Assembly (NCBI RefSeq): GCF_023715785.1
Contig: NZ_JAMBOX010000009.1
Span: forward strand, 143,918-207,917
Source: Neobacillus niacini
GTDB taxonomy: Bacteria > Bacillota > Bacilli > Bacillales > Cytobacillaceae
Direction of reading: 5' to 3'
DNA: 64,000 nucleotides
Within the stretch, counting starts at the first letter, position 1, and each line of letters opens with the position of its first letter. Made by a program: the position numbers and the translations under genes. The notes beneath the pieces were generated by a model that was not told the DNA's origin, ran no database searches, and worked only from the letters and a program-made list of their open reading frames with translations. Shown here piece by piece: positions 1 to 7,702 of this stretch.

Positions 1-1
1 C

Positions 2-1387
2 GATGAAAAATGGAATAAATTAAGCTGGGATTCACTGCAGGATTGCTTTTCCTGTGAAAAGCGGCACCGGTGCGCCTTGACACTAAACAGGGAATACTAC
101 CGGCATGCGCGGGACCTGATTATTTGTTCCCATGATTTCTATATGGAGTATATTTGGACAAGAGAATCAAGGAAGCGGGAGGGCCAACTCCCGCTATTGC
201 CTGAGCACTCCTCCGTCGTTTTTGACGAAGGGCACCTGCTAGAGTTTGCTGCCCAGAAGGCGCTAACCTATCGCTTTACTGATTATACCTTGGAGACACT
301 GCTGACGAGATTGATGGAAAATGATGTTCGCGAGAAAACATTGAATACGATTGAACAGGCATTAATGGAAAATGATACATTTTTTGATGCGGTTTCACAA
401 TTTTCTTCACCGGCACAAGGGTCAGATAAACAAGCAATCAGAAAACATCCTTTGGTTGCAAAAACAGGCCGAAAATTACTTTCAACCTTGCAGGAGTTAG
501 AGGAAGAGCTTGTATTCGAGAGTGAACTTTACGTCATTAACGAATACGATTTGAAAATCGTTGAGGAATTTCTTGAGCAAATAACCTATTCTCTATCGCT
601 GTTTCTTCAAGAAATAAACGGGATTACCTGGTTGGAGAGTGCAGGTAATGAACGGACGCTTGTCATCATGCCGCGAATGGTCGAAGATGTCATGAGGGAA
701 GAGGTGTTCTCCCAAGCAAGGCCGTATATTTTCTCGTCGGCGACGATGTCGAATGAGAAGTCGTTTGATTATATTGCCGGAAGTCTTGGAATCACTGAGT
801 TCCTTGCATTTTCGGTTGCCTCGCCGTTTGACTATGATGCTAATATGAACATTTTCCTGGCTTTATTTACGCAAGGTGACGACAATAGCAAACTTGAATA
901 TATTATCGAAAAAATCCGCGAGTCAGAGGGACGAGCCCTAATTTTATTTAACAATAAAGCGGAAATGATCGATGCGAAGGGAAAACTAATGGAAAAGGAA
1001 ACGTTTCCCTATCCGGTTTATTTTGAGGGGTATGAGGAGATTAGCACGCTTGTGGCGAAATTTCAGAGCGATGAACAGGCAGTGTTATGTTCCGTTAATC
1101 TTTGGGAGGGGCTTGATATACCGGGAAGATCGTTGGAAAATGTCATAATTTATTCTCTCCCATTTCCACCCAATGACCCCGTCTTTACTGCTAAAAGGGA
1201 GGCATCGGTCGATCCGTTTAGCAAAGTCGACCTGCCATACATGCTCCTTCGCTTGCGTCAAGGTGTGGGCCGGTTAATCAGAACTGAAACCGATCGAGGC
1301 AGCGTCCATATCCTAATTGATAAAGAGCTTGATTCCATTATTATGGATAAAATTATTGATGTTCTGCCAACAAAACCATTACAATAA
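2..1387 (+). CDS. DinG/XPD-family ATP-dependent helicase, C-terminal part (YpvA-like)
   Basis: The reading frame is open from base 2, so the 5' end lies outside the window; the TTG at 77 is an internal leucine, not a start. The visible part begins with a cysteine-rich stretch (CFSCEKRHRC) that fits the 4Fe-4S cluster domain of XPD/DinG helicases. Next come a variant DEAH box (DEGH in VVFDEGHLLEFAA), a helicase C domain with SSATMS, and motif VI, QGVGRLIR. Family knowledge: these are 5'-3' DNA helicases acting in repair or on R-loops and replication forks. The downstream M32 peptidase matches the ypvA-ypwA neighbourhood I recall from B. subtilis. DEGH instead of DEAH is a mild oddity. No exonuclease domain is visible in this part. 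Confidence 0.88.
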   Translation, partial: DEKWNKLSWDSLQDCFSCEKRHRCALTLNREYYRHARDLIICSHDFYMEYIWTRESRKREGQLPLLPEHSSVVFDEGHLLEFAAQKALTYRFTDYTLETLLTRLMENDVREKTLNTIEQALMENDTFFDAVSQFSSPAQGSDKQAIRKHPLVAKTGRKLLSTLQELEEELVFESELYVINEYDLKIVEEFLEQITYSLSLFLQEINGITWLESAGNERTLVIMPRMVEDVMREEVFSQARPYIFSSATMSNEKSFDYIAGSLGITEFLAFSVASPFDYDANMNIFLALFTQGDDNSKLEYIIEKIRESEGRALILFNNKAEMIDAKGKLMEKETFPYPVYFEGYEEISTLVAKFQSDEQAVLCSVNLWEGLDIPGRSLENVIIYSLPFPPNDPVFTAKREASVDPFSKVDLPYMLLRLRQGVGRLIRTETDRGSVHILIDKELDSIIMDKIIDVLPTKPLQ

Positions 1388-1438
1388 GAAAACTCGCCAC
1401 AATTGAAGTGACCCCAAAATGTTAAACGGTTTATTTCA

Positions 1439-1561
1439 TTAGGCTGCCTCCAAGGCATGAGCTCGGTATTGTACAGGACTCATGCCTTTTAATTTTTCCT
1501 TAATACGTTTGGTATTGTAGTAATCTATATATTTTTCTAATTCTTGTTTAAAATGTTCAAC
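1439..1561 (-). pseudogene. IS3-family transposase, 3'-terminal remnant
   Basis: Read leftward, the sequence encodes about 39 residues ending in [30 protein letters not shown] and a stop. This is the typical C-terminus of IS3/IS150-type OrfB transposases (DDE family). About 50 bp between the stop and the helicase gene (1390-1438) contains TGAAGTGACCCC, a plausible IS end. Nothing else of the element is present: upstream of this point the sequence becomes the DUF2249 gene, so it is a scar rather than an active element. A related IS3 end lies at the right edge of the window. Confidence 0.75.
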
Positions 1562-1781
1562 ACTTTTTCCAATGCTTTTTCTCTAATTCTTCTTCCTCAT
1601 GGGTAAAGCCTTTTACTTTTAATACAGCAAATAACGGGGTCGGCTTAAACGGAGCATGAAGAATAAAAATATCATTCTTATTACATTGCTTTACTGCCTC
1701 CATAATTTTTTGAAAAGGTTCCATTTTATTTTTCAAATCCTCACGGACATCCAGCTCAATCATTTTCTGTTCCATTATCAT
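1557..1781 (-). CDS. DUF2249 domain protein, 3' end disrupted
   Basis: 74 residues. The N-terminus ([20 protein letters not shown]) and the middle ([21 protein letters not shown]) match the compact DUF2249 fold, small proteins often found beside anaerobic or nitrogen-oxide regulators; their biochemical role is unknown. The last residues, HWKKC and stop, appear where transposase sequence begins, so the natural C-terminal strand has been cut and replaced at the junction near 1557. The start at 1781 has AAGAGGCGA just upstream; an ATG at 1775 is also possible. Upstream lie a candidate -10 overlapping a palindrome, an Fnr-like box placed where a class II activator would bind, and a Fur-like box, which suggests control by oxygen and iron. 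The truncated protein may be non-functional. Confidence 0.65.
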   Translation of the reverse strand: MIMEQKMIELDVREDLKNKMEPFQKIMEAVKQCNKNDIFILHAPFKPTPLFAVLKVKGFTHEEEELEKKHWKKC

Positions 1782-1805
1782 TCGCCTCTTCCAAAGATTT
1801 ATTTA

Positions 1806-1818
1806 GTTACATTGTAAC
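1806..1818 (-). promoter_or_regulatory. Candidate -10 (TACAAT) inside a GTTAC-ATT-GTAAC palindrome
   Basis: A perfect 5-3-5 palindrome lies 25-37 bp before the DUF2249 start. On the minus strand it contains TACAAT (1816 to 1811), a good -10 hexamer. The palindrome could be an operator for a repressor I cannot name. Confidence 0.4.
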
Positions 1819-1837
1819 AGTGGAATCCCGGCGAATA

Positions 1838-1853
1838 TGTGACGCTCATCATA
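1838..1853 (-). promoter_or_regulatory. Fnr/CRP-like box upstream of DUF2249 gene
   Basis: The + strand reads TGTGA-CGCTCA-TCATA, 9 of 10 defined positions of TGTGA-N6-TCACA, the B. subtilis Fnr consensus. Its centre is 34.5 bp from the end of the TACAAT -10, which puts it near -41.5 from the expected transcription start, the usual class II activator position. Confidence 0.5.
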
Positions 1854-1869
1854 GTTGAGACCATTTCAT

Positions 1870-1884
1870 TGAAAATAATTCTCA
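1870..1884 (-). promoter_or_regulatory. Fur-box-like site
   Basis: TGAAAATAATTCTCA matches the 7-1-7 Fur consensus TGATAATNATTATCA at 12 of 14 defined bases. It lies about 90-100 bp upstream of the DUF2249 start and just beyond the stop of the next gene. It resembles the two sites at 9385 and 9423. Confidence 0.45.
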
Positions 1885-1910
1885 CTGTGACAATTTAGTT
1901 AAAAACACAA

Positions 1911-1943
1911 ATAAAAACTCCGCAAGGCTTAGCTTTGCGGAGT
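1911..1943 (-). terminator. Rho-independent terminator of the 50-aa zinc-ribbon gene
   Basis: On the minus strand, ACTCCGCAA pairs with TTGCGGAGT around a short loop and is followed by a T-run. The left half of the stem is the last codons of the gene itself (stop at 1929-1931). Confidence 0.75.
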
Positions 1944-2081
1944 TTCTTCCTCTTCTGATATTTTCTCATCACAATCAAAGCAATAGAATTGTTTTTCTTC
2001 TGTAATGACCCCATTAAAGAACCCGTCTAGGCAATAAATTTCTTTGTTACAGCGTGTGCAGGAACCGACCAATTCTCTCAT
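1929..2081 (-). CDS. Small zinc-ribbon protein, 50 aa
   Basis: The ATG at 2081 is preceded by CCAGGGAGGGAAATACA, a strong ribosome binding site; a longer upstream in-frame extension has no such site and looks non-coding. The protein has two Cys pairs, CTRC near residue 8 and CFDC near residue 38, which would form a Cys4 zinc ribbon, and ends in an acidic tail. No membrane segment. Its function is unknown. It lies between the DUF2249 gene (same strand) and the divergent M32 peptidase. Confidence 0.7.
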   Translation of the reverse strand: MRELVGSCTRCNKEIYCLDGFFNGVITEEKQFYCFDCDEKISEEEETPQS

Positions 2082-2268
2082 TGTATTTCCCTCCCTGGAT
2101 GTAGAGCTATGAATAAAATCATGCTTGGCATGTGACTGGACGCACTTGGTGTATGAAGAAGAATCTTTTAAGGATATTTTACACCAGTCCAAGGGTTCTG
2201 TTGTTTTTTTATAATCCTTTGTCAGAAAAATATGATAAAATTTAATCGTATAAAAAGGGGGAAATGCC

Positions 2269-3777
2269 ATGAATGTTGCACAACTTGAAAAAGAGTTTTT
2301 GGATTATGTAAGGAAGATGAGGGCATATCATGAGGCGCTCGGGTTAATTTATTGGGATTTACGGACAGGCGCACCAAAGCAGGGCGTGGACCAGCGCTCT
2401 GAAGTGATCGGAATGCTATCCTCAGAAGTATTTAAAATGTCAACATCTGAAGAGATGGCTGCATACATAGCCAATTTGTCAAAAGCGGAACTACCCGATA
2501 TCTCGAAAAAGACACTGGAAGAATGCAAAAAGGAATATGAACGTAATAAAAAGATACCTGCTGAAGAATATAAGGAATTTGTTGTGCTGCAATCAAAGGC
2601 GGAAATCGTTTGGGAAGAGGCAAAAGACAAGGCGGATTTCAATCTGTTTAAGCCGTATCTAGAAAAACTCGTGGACTATACAAAGAAATTTATCCAGTAC
2701 TGGGGAGCCGACCACGTAAAAAATAGTTATGATGTTTTGTTGGACATGTATGAACCAGGAGTAACTGTAGATGTATTGGACCGGGTTTTTGGAGAGTTAA
2801 GAGATAAGATCGTTCCTTTGGTAAAGCAGATTTCGGAATCTGTCTATAATCCGCAAACCGAGTTTCTATTCAAACCATTTTCAAAGGAAAAGCAGCGCGA
2901 ATTCAGCTTGAAGATCCTAGAACAAATGGGATATAACTTTAATGCCGGCAGACTGGATGAAACAGTTCATCCTTTTGCAATCGGTTTGAATCCTGGTGAC
3001 GTAAGGGTGACAACCAGGTATGATGAACACGATTTTCGGACAGCCGTTTTCGGTACCATACATGAAGGCGGCCATGCATTGTATGAACAGAACATTTCCA
3101 AAAAGCTGATTGGCACGCCGCTCTGTGATGGAACATCGATGGGAATTCATGAATCGCAATCATTATTTTATGAGAATATGGTTGGGAGAAGCCTGTCATT
3201 TTGGAAACAAAACTATGGATTATTGAAACAATATGCAAGCGGCCAGTTTGATCGTGTGGGAATCGCAGATTTTTACCGGGCCATTAATGAGTCAAAACCG
3301 TCTCTTATCCGGATTGAGGCGGATGAATTAACATACTCGCTTCATATCATGATCCGCTATGAAATCGAGAAAAGGCTGTTTAATGACGAAATTGCGGTAG
3401 CTGATCTTCCGGCGATTTGGAACGAAATGTATGAAGAATATTTAGGAATCCGTCCCGATCATGATGCTGAGGGTGTGCTTCAGGACGTGCACTGGGCGGG
3501 AGCGAGCTTTGGTTACTTCCCTTCCTATGCCTTAGGTTATATGTATGCCGCGCAATTTAAGCATGCTATGTTAAAAGACCTGCCAAATTTTGACCAACTG
3601 TTGGAGGCTGGCGATTTACTTCCGATAAAAGAATGGTTGACAAGCAATGTTCATCAATACGGAAAGCTGAAAAAACCGCTTGAAATTATCCGGGATGTTA
3701 CTGGCGAAGGGCTGAATGCCAAATACTTAATCGATTACCTTTATGAAAAATATCGAAAGGTTTATCAATTAAATTGA
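2269..3777 (+). CDS. ypwA: Thermostable carboxypeptidase, peptidase family M32 (YpwA-like)
   Basis: 502 residues, the usual length of M32 metallocarboxypeptidases (about 500). The zinc motif HEGGH is at residues 265-269, followed by the conserved GTSMGIHESQS segment, whose Glu295 is the third ligand. The enzyme removes C-terminal residues from peptides in the cytoplasm with broad specificity but not after proline. The ATG at 2269 follows AAAAAGGGGGAAATGCC. The stop overlaps the start of the DMT transporter gene by four bases (TTGA), so the two are probably co-transcribed. The ypvA-ypwA proximity agrees with Bacillus backbone order. Confidence 0.93.
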   Translation: MNVAQLEKEFLDYVRKMRAYHEALGLIYWDLRTGAPKQGVDQRSEVIGMLSSEVFKMSTSEEMAAYIANLSKAELPDISKKTLEECKKEYERNKKIPAEEYKEFVVLQSKAEIVWEEAKDKADFNLFKPYLEKLVDYTKKFIQYWGADHVKNSYDVLLDMYEPGVTVDVLDRVFGELRDKIVPLVKQISESVYNPQTEFLFKPFSKEKQREFSLKILEQMGYNFNAGRLDETVHPFAIGLNPGDVRVTTRYDEHDFRTAVFGTIHEGGHALYEQNISKKLIGTPLCDGTSMGIHESQSLFYENMVGRSLSFWKQNYGLLKQYASGQFDRVGIADFYRAINESKPSLIRIEADELTYSLHIMIRYEIEKRLFNDEIAVADLPAIWNEMYEEYLGIRPDHDAEGVLQDVHWAGASFGYFPSYALGYMYAAQFKHAMLKDLPNFDQLLEAGDLLPIKEWLTSNVHQYGKLKKPLEIIRDVTGEGLNAKYLIDYLYEKYRKVYQLN

Positions 3778-4673
3778 ATAAGCTTATGCCAGTTATTTTT
3801 ATTACCATTAGTGCAGCGTTATGGGGGATTATTGCCATTTATGTTCGGAAATTAGCTGATATCGGCTTTACATCGATGGAGATTGTCACCATTAGGGTGG
3901 TAACCGCGGCAATTATACTGGGAGTAATCGGTTTGATTCATGATCGATCGCAATTGAAAATCAGCTATAAAGATATCAGGCTGTTTATTGGAACTGGTAT
4001 TTTCAGCATCGTTTTATTTAATTGGTGCTACTTTACCGCAGTAAGCACAATGAATTTATCGCTGGCTGTTATACTATTGTATACATCACCGGCATTTGTT
4101 GCGGTTTTGTCGTTTCTTTTTCTGAAAGAAAAGTTGACTAAGGTAAAGCTAGTATCGGTGGTTGGGACAATCCTCGGATGCATCTTGATTGCCGGTGTCA
4201 GTCAGACGGATACCTCCTCCCTTAGTGCAATCGGAATTGCTACCGGGCTTGGTGCAGGATTTGGCTATGCCTTATATAGTATTTTTGGGAAATTCGCCTT
4301 GGCAAAATATCCGCCATTTACAGTGACCTTCTACACGTTTTTAGTTGCGGCCATTACACTGCTGCCGATCACTGGATTATGGAAAAAAGGACCTGGATTA
4401 TTTACCGGTGATGTCCTGGTCTACGGTGTCGGATTGGGGCTCTTTCCTACTGTTATCGCCTTTTTATTGTATACAAAAGGACTTGAAAAAATTGAATCGA
4501 GCAAAGCGGCAGTGATTGCCACTGTGGAACCGATCGTTGCTACCATCTTGAGTGTGTTTCTTTATAAAGAAAGCTTTGGTATAATCCAAGCCATTGGCTC
4601 TATTCTAATCCTGCTGGCCGTAACGGTTATTAACATTCCAAAAACAAAAAGGGCTTCAATCGAGTTTGATTGA
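3774..4673 (+). CDS. EamA/DMT-family transporter
   Basis: 299 residues with about ten hydrophobic segments arranged as two EamA repeats (roughly 7-135 and 150-290), the typical layout of drug/metabolite exporters. The second repeat carries the usual TKGLEKIESSKAAVIATVEP signature. The substrate cannot be read from sequence; relatives export amino acids or other metabolites. The TTG at 3774 overlaps the stop of the M32 gene; an ATG at 3786 is an alternative start. The gene's end forms half of a terminator shared with the convergent oxidase operon. Confidence 0.85.
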   Translation: MNKLMPVIFITISAALWGIIAIYVRKLADIGFTSMEIVTIRVVTAAIILGVIGLIHDRSQLKISYKDIRLFIGTGIFSIVLFNWCYFTAVSTMNLSLAVILLYTSPAFVAVLSFLFLKEKLTKVKLVSVVGTILGCILIAGVSQTDTSSLSAIGIATGLGAGFGYALYSIFGKFALAKYPPFTVTFYTFLVAAITLLPITGLWKKGPGLFTGDVLVYGVGLGLFPTVIAFLLYTKGLEKIESSKAAVIATVEPIVATILSVFLYKESFGIIQAIGSILILLAVTVINIPKTKRASIEFD

Positions 4674-4684
4674 AGCCCTTTTTA
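4646..4684. terminator. Bidirectional terminator
   Basis: AAGGGCTTCAATC and GATTGAAGCCCTT form a 13-bp stem with an A-run on the left and a T-run on the right, so it can serve both the DMT gene (+) and the ba3-type oxidase operon (-). It overlaps the last codons of the DMT gene. Confidence 0.85.
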
Positions 4685-4712
4685 TTGTATATGGAGTTTT
4701 TCACTTTTCTTC

Positions 4713-6371
4713 CTACCAAGTTTTAAATCCTTTTGATCCAGGCGGTGCGTTTTGAATGATATCGATAAATGGAATGGTGTAAGCAAATAGTATTAAGGCA
4801 GCAGCAATGCCAAGCCATAATTTCCAGTTTTCAAATACCATAGGTGCTTTTTCTTGCAGATTTTCAGCCTCGCCAACAGGGAATTCTTCCTCGCCTTTAG
4901 GTGCAAAGAATGCAAGGTTGATAAAGATCACGAGAACTAAAATGATGCCAATGAATAGGATGGTTCCGCCGACTGCTTGAGCGATTTGATATGGAATCCA
5001 ATCCAGTGCCTGCTGAGAATCCCCGTAAGTTGAAAACGCAGAACGTCTTGGACCGCCCAACAGTCCTTGGAAGTGCATCGCTCCTGACATGAATGCCATG
5101 CCGATAAACCATACCCAAGCTTGAATGATGCCTAGCTTATTCATTGCTTTTGTTAGTTTTCGTCCTGTTAAGTGCGGTACCAGCCAGTAGGAAATTCCAA
5201 AGAACGTTAACACAACAGAAGTTGCCGCTGTTAAATGGAAGTGCCCGGTTACCCAAATTGTATTATGAACTACCTGGTCCATTTGGTTAGAAGCATTGAT
5301 GATTCCGCCTGCACCAGCAGGAATAAACGAAGCCATCCCGATAAATGGCACGATGAAGCGGGCATCTCCCCAAGGCAGAACCCTTAGCCAACCGAAAAGG
5401 CCAGTTGCACCTTTAGAGCGGCCATATCTTTCAAATGTAGCGAATAAAGAGAAAGCAGTCATTAATGATGGTATAATAACCATAAACGTTAAAATGACTT
5501 GGAGAAATTTCCATGCCGGATCAATCCCTGGCTCTGTTAACTGGTGGTGGAACCCAACCGGAATCGAGAAGAGCAGGAATAAGATAAACGATAAACGGGC
5601 CAATGAATCCGAGAAAATTTTTCCACCGATAATTTTGGGAATGACTGCATACCAGCACATATATGCTGGAAGTAACCAGAAATAAACCAATGGGTGTCCA
5701 AAATACCAGAATAAAGTCCGGCTTACAAGAACATCAACAGTATCTACAAGTCCCAAAGACCAAGGCAACAACTGGAATAATACAGTAGCTGCAACACCCA
5801 ATGTTGCCACAATCCACATGACCGTGTTAATCACAGCCATAAAGCTTAACAGCGGGCTTGGCTGTCCAGGGTTGTTCTTTCGCCATTTTGCATACGTCAT
5901 GATTTGGGCGGCACCGTCAACCCAGCTGCCGACAACGACAAATGTCAATCCTAAATAAAAAATCCAGTGCGCCTGAAGCGGTGCATAAAATGTATAAAGA
6001 ACTGATGCTTCATTTAATAAAATCATGACGCCAGCCATTAACGTACCAAGAGTCATTAACCAAAAGCCAATCCAGCCCGTCCGTCTTGCTGCGGGTGAAT
6101 GAGTGCCTGCAGTTCTTGAAACCGCGGCGTATTGAAAGCCCATAATGAAGAAAGTTGTTAAGACAAGACCCATTAATACACCATGAGCAGTAAGAATTTG
6201 ATAATAGCCAATTCCCCATGGCAGCTCAAACTTTCCGGAGCGGACAAGGGTTTGAAGAAGTCCCATCAAACCGCCAATTGCGAGGGCGCCAAAGGCAACG
6301 AAAAAGTGTGCCATTGAAAGCTTGGCATCACGCGGGTCAACCTTTACTTTTGCTGCTGCGCTGCTAATCAT
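4713..6371 (-). CDS. cbaA: ba3-type (B-family) cytochrome c oxidase subunit I
   Basis: 552 residues with many transmembrane helices, the catalytic haem-copper subunit that reduces O2 to water and pumps protons. Visible ligands are HGVLMGLV (low-spin haem), WYFGHPLVYFWLLPAY (CuB histidine with the cross-linked tyrosine), HHQLTEPG (CuB) and HFHLT near residue 380 (haem a3/b). The GHPLVYFWLLP form and the tiny subunit IIa place it in the B family (b(o/a)3 oxidases of Geobacillus and Thermus ba3), a high-affinity oxidase. ATG and the subunit II stop share one base (TAATG), so translation is coupled. The symbol is borrowed from the Thermus cbaDBA order, which is the same as here. Confidence 0.9.
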   Translation of the reverse strand: MISSAAAKVKVDPRDAKLSMAHFFVAFGALAIGGLMGLLQTLVRSGKFELPWGIGYYQILTAHGVLMGLVLTTFFIMGFQYAAVSRTAGTHSPAARRTGWIGFWLMTLGTLMAGVMILLNEASVLYTFYAPLQAHWIFYLGLTFVVVGSWVDGAAQIMTYAKWRKNNPGQPSPLLSFMAVINTVMWIVATLGVAATVLFQLLPWSLGLVDTVDVLVSRTLFWYFGHPLVYFWLLPAYMCWYAVIPKIIGGKIFSDSLARLSFILFLLFSIPVGFHHQLTEPGIDPAWKFLQVILTFMVIIPSLMTAFSLFATFERYGRSKGATGLFGWLRVLPWGDARFIVPFIGMASFIPAGAGGIINASNQMDQVVHNTIWVTGHFHLTAATSVVLTFFGISYWLVPHLTGRKLTKAMNKLGIIQAWVWFIGMAFMSGAMHFQGLLGGPRRSAFSTYGDSQQALDWIPYQIAQAVGGTILFIGIILVLVIFINLAFFAPKGEEEFPVGEAENLQEKAPMVFENWKLWLGIAAALILFAYTIPFIDIIQNAPPGSKGFKTW

Positions 6372-6847
6372 TATTTAACCACCTCAATCTTCGAGAACAT
6401 TAAGTGGTGTCCAGTACCACAGTATTCATTACAAACTATTAAGTATTCGCCAGCTTTATCAAATGTAGTGGTATACTCGCTGATATATCCGGGTTCAAGC
6501 ATCATATTAATATTGGTTCCGGCTACCTCAAAGCCGTGAATAACGTCTTTTGTCGTTGCCATGACCTTAACCTTTGCTCCAAGAGGAACTTCCACTTGGG
6601 CCGGTTGATAAGAGAATGCAGATGCTACATAAACCAATTCATAATCCCATTCTTTACCTTCCACTTTATGCAGTCCTGGTTTATCGAACGGTTTTGTTTG
6701 ATCGACCTTTTCAGGGTCGATGGTTGTCAAACAGCTTGGCGGCTTGTTTCCCATATAGAAGGCACTGACGCCAACGACTGTCAGGAAAATGACCAGGCAG
6801 CTGATACCGAAAATCAGCCAGATTTTTTCAAATTTATGCATATGCAT
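6371..6847 (-). CDS. cbaB: ba3-type cytochrome c oxidase subunit II (CuA)
   Basis: 158 residues: one N-terminal transmembrane anchor (about residues 8-30), then a cupredoxin domain outside the membrane. The CuA site is visible as H (VIHGFEVAG), CNEYCGTGHHLM and the final Met. It accepts electrons from cytochrome c. I chose the ATG at 6847 because GAAGGGGGAA lies just before it; the upstream in-frame TTG at 6865 would put this ribosome binding site inside the gene. It lies between subunit IIa and subunit I in one operon. Confidence 0.88.
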   Translation of the reverse strand: MHMHKFEKIWLIFGISCLVIFLTVVGVSAFYMGNKPPSCLTTIDPEKVDQTKPFDKPGLHKVEGKEWDYELVYVASAFSYQPAQVEVPLGAKVKVMATTKDVIHGFEVAGTNINMMLEPGYISEYTTTFDKAGEYLIVCNEYCGTGHHLMFSKIEVVK

Positions 6848-6868
6848 AATGTTTTCCCCCTTCAAAAA

Positions 6869-7018
6869 TTAAAAACGATCTACAAATAAGTAGTAGACAC
6901 TTACCCATGAAACGATAATAAAAAGTCCCAACAAGAAAACGGATGCCAATGTCCCCTTTAAAGAGGAACTGTCTTCAACCTGTGTGTGTTGTTTTGCCTT
7001 TAGTTCCGCCTTCGCCAT
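6869..7018 (-). CDS. cbaD: Cytochrome c oxidase subunit IIa-like single-helix protein, 49 aa
   Basis: 49 residues with a charged N-terminus (about 22 residues) and one transmembrane helix (LASVFLLGLFIIVSWVSVYY). In B-family oxidases a subunit IIa of this kind stands in for the second helix missing from subunit II. The start at 7018 has GAAAGGGGTG seven bases upstream. It is the first gene of the three-gene leftward operon, and its upstream region holds the Fnr-like site. The identification rests on size, topology and position rather than on strong sequence motifs. Confidence 0.75.
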   Translation of the reverse strand: MAKAELKAKQHTQVEDSSSLKGTLASVFLLGLFIIVSWVSVYYLFVDRF

Positions 7019-7083
7019 CCCCTTACACCCCTTTCAAATTTTTGAAGAAAATTAATAAGTTCTCTTTCATAATACAAAACAAT

Positions 7084-7265
7084 TGTGAATTAAAAATATG
7101 AAATTTAAGAGTTCACAAAATGTTCATTCCTTAGATAACTACTATGTTAATGGTAAAAACTTGGTGTAACAGTGATTTAAATCACAAATAACATTTTGTA
7201 ATTGTGAATAAAGTGTGAACAATCATCTCAAATGTGTGATTTATGTAATTGATAAATTCTTCACA
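7084..7265. promoter_or_regulatory. Regulatory region of ba3-type oxidase operon with five TGTGAA/TTCACA motifs
   Basis: The 344-bp gap between the oxidase operon and the next rightward gene (7019-7362) is AT-rich. It carries TGTGAA at 7084, 7203 and 7214 (the last two one helical turn apart) and TTCACA at 7112 and 7260. These resemble half-sites of ResD (TTTGTGAAT) and Fnr/Rex-type regulators, which control respiration genes in Bacillus. Assignment to a regulator is inference. Confidence 0.4.
7171..7186 (-). promoter_or_regulatory. Fnr-like box upstream of oxidase operon
   Basis: AGTGA-TTTAAA-TCACA is 9 of 10 to the Fnr consensus TGTGA-N6-TCACA and has a perfect GTGATTTAAATCAC core. On the minus strand TAACAT (7149 to 7144) would be a -10 placing the box near -41.5; the alternative CATAGT (7146 to 7141) would put it near -44. 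Confidence 0.5.
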
Positions 7266-7362
7266 AACAAAAATAACAATGCCCCGTCGCTCGTCACCAT
7301 TTAAAAATAAAGGAAATATGATAAAACAAACGATTTATTATTTTTAGAAAGCGGTGGGGGAA

Positions 7363-7485
7363 ATGGAGAAATATTATTGTGAACAATGCCGCCTTTTATA
7401 TAACAAAAAAGAGCCATGCAAAGTATGTGGCAGTTTGGCAGGCAATAAAATTCATATTGAGGTTCAAAAACAGCCTGAAAAGTAA
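7363..7485 (+). CDS. Small zinc-ribbon protein, 40 aa
   Basis: 40 residues with CEQC (residues 6-9) and CKVC (residues 19-22), which can form a compact Cys4 zinc knuckle. ATG at 7363 follows GGTGGGGGAA. It is expressed away from the ba3-type oxidase operon and followed by a terminator-like hairpin at 7602. Function unknown; small zinc ribbons like this are common in Bacillus and hard to classify. Confidence 0.65.
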   Translation: MEKYYCEQCRLLYNKKEPCKVCGSLAGNKIHIEVQKQPEK

Positions 7486-7601
7486 TCATATCGCCTTTCC
7501 AGTTCTTTGATGATCTGTAATTGGAAATGTTTTCGTAATGAAGGGAGACAATATTCACGCTATAATAAAGAAGCACAGCAACAACAACCTTCAAAACGTT
7601 T

Positions 7602-7629
7602 GCTTCTCCAGATTGGGGAAGCTTTTTTT
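7602..7629 (+). terminator. Rho-independent terminator upstream of bpsA
   Basis: GCTTCTCC-AGATT-GGGGAAGC followed by seven T. It ends transcription of the small zinc-ribbon gene, or could attenuate transcription entering bpsA. Confidence 0.75.
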
Positions 7630-7702
7630 GCCCTAATGGGTTGGAATATTTATCCGGTAATTGGTAAAAATATCTGTACCTTGTGTTTTTAGGAGAATGA
7701 CA

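Noticed and set aside
5296..5685. 129-codon frame opposite the oxidase subunit I gene
   Set aside because: Fully antisense to a well-supported gene with conserved haem ligands; a shadow frame.
7301..7594. 97-codon minus-strand frame over the small zinc-ribbon gene
   Set aside because: Antisense to the 40-aa zinc-ribbon gene that has a good ribosome binding site; low-complexity composition.
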